From Burkholderiaceae bacterium (GTDB taxonomy: Bacteria; Pseudomonadota; Gammaproteobacteria; Burkholderiales; Burkholderiaceae_C), in contig JAFMJA010000144.1 of NCBI GenBank assembly GCA_017853735.1, positions 1 to 7,023 on the forward strand: a DNA stretch of 7,023 bases, written 5' to 3'. Below, piece after piece: positions 1-5,618 of this stretch. Below the pieces are notes generated by a model. The model did no database searches. It had not been told where the DNA came from and was given only the letters and a program-made list of their open reading frames with translations. Position numbers and translations under genes: made by a program. Each line of letters opens with the position of its first letter. Within the stretch, counting starts at the first letter, position 1.

Positions 1-235
1 GTTGGGGATGAGGAAAACGCTCGTCAATGTATTCGTTGATGATGTTGGATTCATAGAGAATCAGATCCCGTTCGACAAGAATGGGGACCTGACCATAGGG
101 GTTCATCACGCTGATGTCTTCAGGTTTGTTGTAAAGGTCAACATCACGGATCTCAAAATCCATGCCCTTCTCAAACAATACAAAGCGGCAACGGTGGGAG
201 AAGGGACAGGTTGTGCCCGAGTAAAGCACCATCAT
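1..235 (-). CDS. sspA: Stringent starvation protein A / glutathione S-transferase-like, N-terminal part (runs off the left edge)
   Basis: This is the first 78 codons of a thioredoxin-fold, GST-like protein. The reading starts MMVLYSGTTCPFSHRCRFVL and includes YGQVPILVERD and ESNIINEYIDERFPHP, which line up with the E. coli SspA segments VPTLVDRELTLWES and EYLDERFPHP. SspA is a cytoplasmic, RNA polymerase-associated regulator of stationary-phase and acid stress in enterobacteria and lacks ordinary GST activity. This copy keeps Cys10-Pro11 with Ser13 and Cys16 near the usual GST active site, unlike E. coli SspA. The first of two tandem ATGs is chosen because AGGAG lies nine bases upstream. The gene follows petC on the same strand, as in many Betaproteobacteria. 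The C-terminal helical domain is outside the window, so assignment rests on the N-terminus and context; a plain GST is the alternative. Confidence 0.87.
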   Translation of the reverse strand, partial: MMVLYSGTTCPFSHRCRFVLFEKGMDFEIRDVDLYNKPEDISVMNPYGQVPILVERDLILYESNIINEYIDERFPHPQ

Positions 236-251
236 GGGTGAAGGCTCCTAA

Positions 252-293
252 AACAAAAAACAAAGAGTGGGCCGCATTGTCGCAGACCCACTC
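252..293 (-). terminator. Rho-independent terminator after petC
   Basis: On the minus strand GAGTGGG (287-293) pairs with CCCACTC (265-271), with further weak inner pairs around a GACAAT loop. The second arm is followed at once by TTTGTTTTTTGTTTT. It lies about 50 bases after the petC stop, so it should end the petABC transcript. The T-run stops only a few bases before the sspA ribosome binding site, so sspA needs read-through or a promoter of its own. Confidence 0.75.
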
Positions 294-305
294 ACAAAAT
301 AGCAA
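276..305 (-). promoter_or_regulatory. Candidate sigma-70 promoter for sspA, inside the terminator
   Basis: On the minus strand TTGCTA (300-305, four of six to the -35 consensus) is followed after 18 bases by GACAAT (276-281, four of six to the -10 consensus). A TGC just before the -10 box gives an extended -10 context. Transcription would begin near 269, within the second arm of the petC terminator, so the new RNA could not form that hairpin. The leader would be about 35 bases. Matching is moderate and no start-site data are available; the placement is inference. Confidence 0.4.
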
Positions 306-331
306 ATTTTGCACCAAAATGGTGCGAAATT
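305..331. promoter_or_regulatory. Inverted repeat resembling an NtrC-type binding box
   Basis: The core GCACCA-AAA-TGGTGC (311-325) is a perfect dyad. It is flanked by AATTT and AAATT, which are also complementary, so 11 of 12 positions pair across 27 bases. The core fits the GCAC(C)-N5-GGTGC pattern of enterobacterial NtrC sites such as those upstream of glnA. It sits between the petC stop and the sspA promoter candidate, centred near -49 relative to the predicted start. It could instead be an mRNA 3' hairpin of petC; no T-run follows it, so it is not a typical terminator. Confidence 0.45.
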
Positions 332-344
332 CGGCCCGATCAGC

Positions 345-1100
345 TTACTTGACGTCTTTCCAGAAGCTGGCATTCAAGCGCCAGGCAATTCCCGCAAATA
401 TCAGGAGGAAGACCATGACCCACACGCCGATGCGGAATCGTGTGTTTTGCGCCGGCTCGCCCATCCATTGCAAATAGTTCACCAGATCGCCCACTGCCTG
501 GTCGTACTGAGAAGAGGTCATGCTGCCTGGAGAAACCTGCTCCCAGCCTTTGAACAGCTTGACTTCATGACCATGCTCCTGCCGGGTTTCATACACAGGT
601 TGTCGCTTGCCCTGGAGCTCCCACAAGGCATGGGGCATACCTACATTGGGAAAAGCCAGGTTGTTCCAGCCGGTTGCCTTGGTGTCATCGGGGTGGAAAG
701 AGCGCAGAAAGGTGTAGAGGTAGTCAGCACCCGTTCCGCCATGGCCGGCGCGGGAGCGGGCAATCACGCTCAGATCGGGGGGATTGGCACCAAACCACCC
801 CTTGGCTTCCTTGGGGTCAATGGCAGCCTTCATGGTGTCGCCCACCTTGTCGGTGGTGAACAGCAGGTTCGCCTTGATTTGCTCGTTGGTGAGCCCAATG
901 TCCTGCAGGCGGTTGTAACGCATATACGCCGCCGAATGACAATTTAGGCAGTAATTGACAAATAGCTTGGCACCGTTTTGCAGGGATCCCAGTTCGCTGG
1001 TATTGACCGGCGCCTTGTCCCAAGGGATGCCTTCGGTGGCGGCCTGGGCAGCGCCAAGCATGCTCAGCGACAGGATGAAACCATAAATCAGTTGCTTCAT
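345..1100 (-). CDS. petC: Cytochrome c1 subunit of ubiquinol:cytochrome c reductase
   Basis: This 251-residue protein is the membrane-anchored c-type cytochrome of complex III. It takes electrons from the Rieske cluster and passes them to a soluble cytochrome c in the periplasm. Residues 1-20 are a signal peptide ending AQA. The haem attachment motif CLNCH is at 51-55, NPPDLS at 106-111, and the likely axial Met155 lies in NVGMPHALW. One transmembrane helix near 224-243 precedes the short tail SFWKDVK. A start 33 bases further upstream (1133) is open but would overlap petB and precede the signal peptide with a charged stretch. The ATG at 1100 has GGAG ten bases upstream and leaves a 19-base gap after petB. 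It is the last gene of petABC. Confidence 0.97.
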   Translation of the reverse strand: MKQLIYGFILSLSMLGAAQAATEGIPWDKAPVNTSELGSLQNGAKLFVNYCLNCHSAAYMRYNRLQDIGLTNEQIKANLLFTTDKVGDTMKAAIDPKEAKGWFGANPPDLSVIARSRAGHGGTGADYLYTFLRSFHPDDTKATGWNNLAFPNVGMPHALWELQGKRQPVYETRQEHGHEVKLFKGWEQVSPGSMTSSQYDQAVGDLVNYLQWMGEPAQNTRFRIGVWVMVFLLIFAGIAWRLNASFWKDVK

Positions 1101-1119
1101 GGGTAATGGACTCCGGGGC

Positions 1120-2532
1120 TCAATGGGCTGCAAAATTCACGCGGCTGGGTACAGCCAGGGGCTGCCCCATACGGCTCCACCAAGGCATGAGCAAGAAGAA
1201 GCCGAAGTAGAACAGGGTGCCAACCTGCGAGACGCGCTCGCCCACCGGGGAGGGGGGTTGCACGCCCAGGTAGGCCAGAACAACAAAATTGATGACGAAC
1301 AGGCCATACACATATTTGTGCCAGCTTGGTCGGTAGCGAATCGACCTGACCGGGCTGTTATCCAGCCAGGGCAGGAAAAACAGGATGACGACTGCCCCGC
1401 CCATGACCAGCACTCCCCAGAACTTGGCATCAATAGAGAGCATCAGCGCAACAGCCAATGCCGTAGCCGCCAGAACAGCTGCACGAAACAGGCTCGATTT
1501 GCATTTGGTCACACCCAACAAAGCGCCCAGTACCGTACATCCGATGAGCACATACATCATCTCGCTGGTGATGGCGCGTAACATTGAATAGAAAGGGGTG
1601 AAATACCAGACTGGCGCAATATGCGATGGGGTTTTGAGGGGATCTGCAGGGATGAAATTGTTGTATTCAAGGAAGTAGCCCCCGAACTCGGGAGCGAAGA
1701 AAACAATCGCCGAAAACACCAGCAAAAACACGCTGACCGCAAAAATATCGTGCACCGTGTAATAGGGGTGGAAAGGCACGCCGTCTGCAGGCGCGCTGGC
1801 AGACCAGCGGTTGCCCTTCGGGCCGGACTTGATCTCGACACCGTCAGGGTTGTTGGAACCCACATCGTGCAAAGCCAGCAAGTGGGCAGTGACCAAGCCC
1901 AACAAGACCAGTGGTACTGCGATCACATGGAAGCTGAAGAAGCGGTTGAGGGTGGCGTCTCCGACCACATAATCGCCGCGGATCAGCAGGGCCAGATCAG
2001 GACCGATGAAAGGGATTGCAGAAAACAGGTTGACGATTACCTGGGCGCCCCAGTAAGACATCTGTCCCCAGGGTAGCAAGTAGCCCATAAAGGCTTCAGC
2101 CATGAGGACCAGAAAGATGGCGCAGCCAAAAATCCATACCAGTTCCCGAGGCTTGCGATAGCTTCCATAAATCAAGCCTCGGAACATATGCAGGTAGACC
2201 ACGACAAAAAATGCCGAAGCTCCCGTGGAGTGCATGTAGCGGATCAACCAGCCCCAGGGTACATCACGCATGATGTACTCGACCGAGGCAAATGCAAGCG
2301 CGGCATCTGGTTTGTAGTGCATGACCAGAAAGATGCCTGTCACGATCTGGATCACCAACACCAGCATGGCCAAGGAACCGAAGATGTACCAAAAATTGAA
2401 ATTTTTGGGCGCATAGTATTCGGCCATATGAACGCGATAAGCGTCAAACATGGTGGGAAACCGGTTCTCAAACCAGTTCATGAGCTTGGCGCCAGCTGGC
2501 GCGTCGGCGGGTAACTCTTTGAATTCAGCCAT
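1120..2532 (-). CDS. petB: Cytochrome b subunit of ubiquinol:cytochrome c reductase
   Basis: This 470-residue membrane protein carries both b haems and both quinone sites of complex III and runs the Q cycle. Haem ligands are His101 and His115 in the second helix and His202 and His217 in the fourth; the latter pair is 15 apart rather than the 14 of mitochondrial cytochrome b. The end of the N-terminal half reads LHDVGSNNPDG. The quinol-oxidation motif that is usually PEWY reads PVWY at 307-310. Hydrophobic segments continue through the C-terminal half, giving about eight helices, and the two halves are in one chain as in bc1 rather than split as in b6f. The ATG at 2532 is preferred over an in-frame TTG at 2547 because GAGG lies nine bases before it. 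It follows petA by 11 bases. Confidence 0.97.
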   Translation of the reverse strand: MAEFKELPADAPAGAKLMNWFENRFPTMFDAYRVHMAEYYAPKNFNFWYIFGSLAMLVLVIQIVTGIFLVMHYKPDAALAFASVEYIMRDVPWGWLIRYMHSTGASAFFVVVYLHMFRGLIYGSYRKPRELVWIFGCAIFLVLMAEAFMGYLLPWGQMSYWGAQVIVNLFSAIPFIGPDLALLIRGDYVVGDATLNRFFSFHVIAVPLVLLGLVTAHLLALHDVGSNNPDGVEIKSGPKGNRWSASAPADGVPFHPYYTVHDIFAVSVFLLVFSAIVFFAPEFGGYFLEYNNFIPADPLKTPSHIAPVWYFTPFYSMLRAITSEMMYVLIGCTVLGALLGVTKCKSSLFRAAVLAATALAVALMLSIDAKFWGVLVMGGAVVILFFLPWLDNSPVRSIRYRPSWHKYVYGLFVINFVVLAYLGVQPPSPVGERVSQVGTLFYFGFFLLMPWWSRMGQPLAVPSRVNFAAH

Positions 2533-2541
2533 GTTGTTCGT

Positions 2542-2545
2542 CCTC
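2542..2545 (-). promoter_or_regulatory. petB ribosome binding site overlapping the petA stop codon
   Basis: The minus strand reads TTGAGGACG, in which TGA is the petA stop and GAGG the Shine-Dalgarno core, nine bases before the petB ATG. This decides for the ATG at 2532 and suggests translational coupling, because ribosomes finishing petA stop on the petB site. Confidence 0.7.
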
Positions 2546-3158
2546 AAGCCTTCTTGTCTTCACCGATCAGCAATTTGCTGTCGGATAGGTACATGTGTGG
2601 AGGTACCTCCAGGTTGTCCGGCGCGGGCTTGTTGCGAAAAACCCGACCGGCCATATCGAAGGTAGATCCATGACAGGGGCAAAGAAATCCTCCTAGCCAG
2701 TCATCGGGCAAAGAAGGCTGGGCGCCAGATTGAAACTTGTCGATCGGCGAGCAGCCCAGATGAGAGCAAATACCTACAGCCACCAACACTTCCGGCTTGA
2801 TTGAGCGGTGCTGGTTGCGCGCATATTCCGGGGTCAGGTCGGAGGGGTTGCGCTTGGAGTCAGGGTCGGCCAAAAGGGCCTCGGTCTTTTTCAGGCTGTC
2901 GAGCTGGTCCGAGGTGCGGCGAATGATCCAGACAGGCTTGCCACGCCACTCCACGGTCAGCTTCTCGCCCGGCTTCAGGCCAGCGATATCAACCTCCACC
3001 GCGGCTCCTGCGGCCTTGGCCTTCTCCGATGGCTGAAAGTTACTGACAAAGGGAATGGCAACAGCCACCCCACCCACCGTCCCAGCGCATCCAGTGGCGA
3101 TCAGCCAGGTTCGTTTGCTGGAATCGATCTCGTTTTTTTCGCTAAGCGTATCGCTCAT
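2544..3158 (-). CDS. petA: Rieske iron-sulfur subunit of ubiquinol:cytochrome c reductase
   Basis: This 204-residue protein carries the 2Fe-2S cluster that takes the first electron from ubiquinol and hands it to cytochrome c1. Box I is CSHLGC (Cys131, His133, Cys136) and box II is CPCHGS (Cys160, Cys162, His163, Ser165). By family knowledge Cys131, His133, Cys160 and His163 bind the cluster and Cys136-Cys162 form the stabilising disulfide. Near the N-terminus SSKRTWLIATG leads into one hydrophobic helix (about 18-38). This is a Tat-type uncleaved anchor with KR in place of RR. The ATG at 3158 is chosen over the ATG at 3170 because GAGGG lies seven to eleven bases upstream of it, whereas nothing suitable precedes the other. 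First gene of petABC, divergent from mscL. Confidence 0.97.
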   Translation of the reverse strand: MSDTLSEKNEIDSSKRTWLIATGCAGTVGGVAVAIPFVSNFQPSEKAKAAGAAVEVDIAGLKPGEKLTVEWRGKPVWIIRRTSDQLDSLKKTEALLADPDSKRNPSDLTPEYARNQHRSIKPEVLVAVGICSHLGCSPIDKFQSGAQPSLPDDWLGGFLCPCHGSTFDMAGRVFRNKPAPDNLEVPPHMYLSDSKLLIGEDKKA

Positions 3159-3163
3159 GAAAA

Positions 3164-3168
3164 CCCTC
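3164..3168 (-). promoter_or_regulatory. petA ribosome binding site that decides the start
   Basis: GAGGG on the minus strand lies five bases before the ATG at 3156-3158. It overlaps the alternative upstream ATG (3168-3170), which has no purine-rich site of its own. This favours the shorter 204-residue Rieske protein. Confidence 0.7.
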
Positions 3169-3219
3169 ATTAATAGCTACGGGGCAGTCGGCTATTGCAA
3201 CCGGCATCAAAAGTCTGTG

Positions 3220-3225
3220 ATTGTA
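3220..3225 (-). promoter_or_regulatory. Weak candidate -10 box of the petABC promoter
   Basis: TACAAT on the minus strand matches five of six -10 positions and would start transcription near 3213, giving a leader of about 55 bases. The region 16-18 bases upstream (around TGTCAA) is a poor -35 box, so an activator or another sigma factor may be used. It is the best candidate in the 170-base divergent gap 3159-3328. Confidence 0.3.
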
Positions 3226-3243
3226 ATCGGGCTGAGGATCGAC

Positions 3244-3272
3244 TTGACAGGCTGGATTCCACGGCTTGAAAT
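3244..3272 (+). promoter_or_regulatory. Candidate sigma-70 promoter of mscL
   Basis: A perfect -35 hexamer TTGACA (3244-3249) is followed after 17 bases by TGAAAT (3267-3272, four of six). Transcription would start near 3279, leaving a leader of about 50 bases before the mscL ATG, which has AAAGGAG at 3317-3323. This gap holds nothing else convincing on the plus strand. Confidence 0.5.
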
Positions 3273-3328
3273 ACAGGTTGCTTGGCTTCTATCAGTAAAG
3301 ACCTTCGTCGCCCAAGAAAGGAGACCCC

Positions 3329-3757
3329 ATGGGAATGTTGCAGGAATTCAAAAGTTTTGCAGTCAAGGGCAATGTGATTGATTTGGCCGTGGGCGTGATC
3401 ATTGGTGGTGCTTTTGGAAAAATTGTAGATTCCGTGGTGAGTGACCTGATCATGCCGCTGGTGGGTTCGGTGGTGGGCAAGCTTGATTTTTCCAACTTGT
3501 TTCTGGTCTTGGGCAGCGTACCCACGGGTGTGCCCCAGACACTGGATGCGCTTAAAAAGGCTGGAGTCCCGGTATTTGCCTACGGCAGCTTCATCACGGT
3601 GGCGGTCAATTTCGCCATTCTGGCCTTCATCATCTTCCTGATGGTCAAACAGATCAACCGGCTCAAGCGCGAGGCCCCCGAAGAGCCGGCCGCACCCACG
3701 GTGATCCCCGAGGACATTCTTCTGCTACGCGAGATCAGGGACAGCCTCAAAAAATAA
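3329..3757 (+). CDS. mscL: Large-conductance mechanosensitive channel MscL
   Basis: This 142-residue inner-membrane protein forms the pentameric pore that opens under extreme membrane tension and lets solutes out during hypo-osmotic shock. The N-terminal amphipathic segment MLQEFKSFAVKGN leads into the first helix, where VIDLAVGVIIGGAFGKIV (16-33) closely matches the E. coli pore helix VVDLAVGVIIGAAFGKIV. A periplasmic loop spans about 51-82, the second helix about 83-106, then NRLKRE and a charged C-terminal helix LLLREIRDSLKK. Length is close to the 136 residues of E. coli. The ATG is preceded by AAAGGAG with a five-base spacer. It stands alone on the plus strand, divergent from petA and converging on pdxA with a 20-base gap. 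The E. coli MPPLG after the first helix is MPLVG here. Confidence 0.96.
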   Translation: MGMLQEFKSFAVKGNVIDLAVGVIIGGAFGKIVDSVVSDLIMPLVGSVVGKLDFSNLFLVLGSVPTGVPQTLDALKKAGVPVFAYGSFITVAVNFAILAFIIFLMVKQINRLKREAPEEPAAPTVIPEDILLLREIRDSLKK

Positions 3758-3785
3758 GCGCTGTCCATCGCAAGTGGTCAAGCGC
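3749..3785 (-). terminator. Possible Rho-independent terminator after pdxA
   Basis: On the minus strand GCGCT (3781-3785) pairs with AGCGC (3758-3762), with a short inner CCA/TGG stem. It is followed by TTATTTTTT, which is the complement of the last mscL codons and stop. The first arm and the pdxA stop codon nearly coincide. The stem is short, so efficiency is uncertain. The same hairpin has no T-run on the plus strand, so it would serve only the pdxA side. Confidence 0.42.
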
Positions 3786-4827
3786 CAGATGGACCCGCCA
3801 GCGCGCGCGCCAGATCGATGGCCTTGAGCAAGCTGGAGGCATCGGCCACGCCAGTACCCGCAATATCAAAAGCCGTGCCATGGTCTGGGCTGGTGCGCAG
3901 CAATGGCAGTCCCAGGGTGACGTTGACGCCGTGCTCAACGCCAAGATATTTCACCGGGATCAGGGCCTGGTCATGGTACATGGCCACCACCGCATCAAAT
4001 TCTCCAGAATCACCCTGCTTGGCCCGCGCCCGCATGAATATGGTGTCAGGGGCAAAGGGCCCGCTCACCTCCATTCCCTCGGACCGGGCCAGCGCAATGG
4101 CCGGTGCAATGACATCCAGTTCTTCCCGCCCAAACAGCCCCCCCTCCCCGGCGTGGGGGTTGAGCCCGGCCACAGCCAGCCGTGGTGGGCGATTGAGCAT
4201 TTGCCCCAAGGCTGTGCGCGCGATGCGCAGGGTTTGCATCAGGTTGTCGACAGTCACCGCCTCAATCGCTTCCCGCAGAGAGACATGAATACTGAGCAGT
4301 ACGGTGCGAAGCTCATCATTGGCCAGCATCATGCGCACAGGTAACTCTGCAACTGTTTTTCCAAAGTAGCTTGCAGCCTCAGACTGCAGGAGTTCTGTGT
4401 GGCCAGGAAAGTTGTCATAGGGTGGGCCAGCCGCCGACAGGGCTTCCTTGTTCAGTGGCGCTGTCACCAGGGCTGCGACCTCCCCCCTCAGCGCAGCCCG
4501 CGCCGCCCAGACCACGCACGCACCGGCCTGCCGCCCTGCGGCCGCGCTAACACGACCCCAGGGCGCAGGGTCGACTTCTTCGCCAAGCGCCAGAACAGGC
4601 AGACAACCCACTGGCAAGTCCATCACTTCCGCGGGAGACTCGATCACGGCCAGAGGCATTGCCGGCGCGCCAGCGCCAGCCAGCAGCGCAGACGCCCTCC
4701 TGATCACGGCACTGGAGCCAACAATGAAACAGCCTCGCATCCTTTGAGCACTATCACGATAGGCCTTGACGATGATCTCCGGCCCGATACCCGCCGCATC
4801 TCCCTGGGTGATGGCAATTGGCTTCAT
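3778..4827 (-). CDS. pdxA: 4-hydroxythreonine-4-phosphate dehydrogenase
   Basis: This 349-residue cytoplasmic enzyme oxidises 4-phosphohydroxy-L-threonine with NAD+. The product loses CO2 to give the aminoketone that PdxJ condenses with deoxyxylulose phosphate to make pyridoxine phosphate (vitamin B6). The N-terminus MKPIAITQGDAAGIGPEI matches the family opening. Substrate-site NFPGHTELL is at 139-147. Likely metal ligands by comparison with E. coli are His181 (HVSL), His225 (GLNPHAGEGG) and His285 (MYHDQ). The C-terminus has LGLPLLRTSPDHGTAFDIAG. The open frame extends upstream to 5058, but the family start at 4827 is clear and overlaps the stop of the upstream nif3 gene by four bases (ATGA). 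No strong ribosome site is seen, so translation is probably coupled. It is 20 residues longer than the E. coli protein. Confidence 0.95.
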   Translation of the reverse strand: MKPIAITQGDAAGIGPEIIVKAYRDSAQRMRGCFIVGSSAVIRRASALLAGAGAPAMPLAVIESPAEVMDLPVGCLPVLALGEEVDPAPWGRVSAAAGRQAGACVVWAARAALRGEVAALVTAPLNKEALSAAGPPYDNFPGHTELLQSEAASYFGKTVAELPVRMMLANDELRTVLLSIHVSLREAIEAVTVDNLMQTLRIARTALGQMLNRPPRLAVAGLNPHAGEGGLFGREELDVIAPAIALARSEGMEVSGPFAPDTIFMRARAKQGDSGEFDAVVAMYHDQALIPVKYLGVEHGVNVTLGLPLLRTSPDHGTAFDIAGTGVADASSLLKAIDLARALAGPSGA

Positions 4828-5585
4828 GCCGGATTGTCGATATCGATGAATTCGTGGGCCAGTCCGAACTGGCTTGCCACATGTTCTGCCACGGCTAGTG
4901 CCCCGAAGCGCTCGCTGGCATGATGGCCACAAGCAATGTAGGCCACACCACATTCGCGCGCATAGTGCGCCTGCGGCTCTGAAATTTCTCCTGTGATGAA
5001 AGCGTCTGCGCCAGCTTGGATCGCTGCCTCGAAATAACCCTGAGCAGCACCAGTGCACCAGCCAATACGGCGCAGGGGTCGGGAATTGCCTGAAGCAACC
5101 GCTGTCACTGAACGACCCACGACTGCCGACACATGCGCTGCCAATTGCTCGGCATTGGCAAATGTTTGACCCCCCTGATCTTCACCCAGGCAGCCCAGGT
5201 CTTGCTCGCCAAAATGCTCCAGCGTACGCAGGCCCAGCCGAGCGCCGAGCTGAGCGTTGTTGCCAAGTTCCGGATGCGCATCCAGAGGCAGGTGGTAGGC
5301 AATCAGGTTGATGTCATGGGCCAACAAGAGCGACAGGCGCTGCTTCATCCAGCCAGTCACCCGCCCATCCTGTCCACGCCAGAACAATCCATGGTGGACG
5401 AGGATGGTGTCGGCTTTTGCATGGATGGCCGCTTCAATCAAAGCCCGGCTGGCGGTCACTCCCGAAACAATCTTTTGAATCAAAGAAGCACCTTCGACCT
5501 GAAGGCCATTGGGGCCATAGTCGCGAAAAAGTTCTGGGCGAAGCAACTCATCCAGTCTGGAGATCAATTTTTGACGTTCGATCAT
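4824..5585 (-). CDS. Nif3/YbgI-family dinuclear metal centre protein
   Basis: This 253-residue protein belongs to the Nif3-like (YbgI, formerly GTP cyclohydrolase I type 2-like) family, widespread toroidal hexamers with a two-metal site. The biochemical role is not firmly settled. The expected metal residues are all present: His64-His65 in LVHHGLFW, Asp102 in YHLPLDAHPELGNN, and His221 and Glu225 in CGHHASERFG. These positions match E. coli YbgI (247 residues) almost one for one, and there is no inserted middle domain. The ATG at 5585 is preferred to a GTG at 5603 because AAGGA lies ten bases before it and only overlaps the GTG. It sits 33 bases after the cysteine-rich gene and overlaps pdxA by four bases, so the three are probably one transcript. 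Confidence 0.93.
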   Translation of the reverse strand: MIERQKLISRLDELLRPELFRDYGPNGLQVEGASLIQKIVSGVTASRALIEAAIHAKADTILVHHGLFWRGQDGRVTGWMKQRLSLLLAHDINLIAYHLPLDAHPELGNNAQLGARLGLRTLEHFGEQDLGCLGEDQGGQTFANAEQLAAHVSAVVGRSVTAVASGNSRPLRRIGWCTGAAQGYFEAAIQAGADAFITGEISEPQAHYARECGVAYIACGHHASERFGALAVAEHVASQFGLAHEFIDIDNPA

Positions 5586-5595
5586 GGCTCGATTG

Positions 5596-5600
5596 TCCTT
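5596..5600 (-). promoter_or_regulatory. Ribosome binding site of the nif3 gene
   Basis: AAGGA on the minus strand lies ten bases before the ATG at 5583-5585. It lies just inside the reading frame of the alternative GTG start at 5603, so it cannot serve that codon and supports the shorter protein. Confidence 0.6.
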
Positions 5601-5618
5601 CACATCCTGGCATCAGAC

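Noticed and set aside
309..947. A 212-codon plus-strand open frame opposite petC
   Set aside because: It is the mirror of a certain cytochrome c1 gene, shows no domain or ribosome site, and its wording follows the codon pattern of petC.
1101..1133. Upstream start of petC at 1133
   Set aside because: It would overlap petB and put a charged stretch before a good signal peptide; the ATG at 1100 has its own ribosome site.
3200..3230. An FNR-like half-site (TTGAT on the minus strand) near the petA promoter
   Set aside because: The partner half ATCAA is missing at the required four-base spacing, so one pentamer is not evidence.
4828..5058. N-terminal extension of pdxA up to 5058
   Set aside because: The extra 77 codons overlap nif3 in another frame and have no PdxA similarity; the family start MKPIAITQGD is at 4827.
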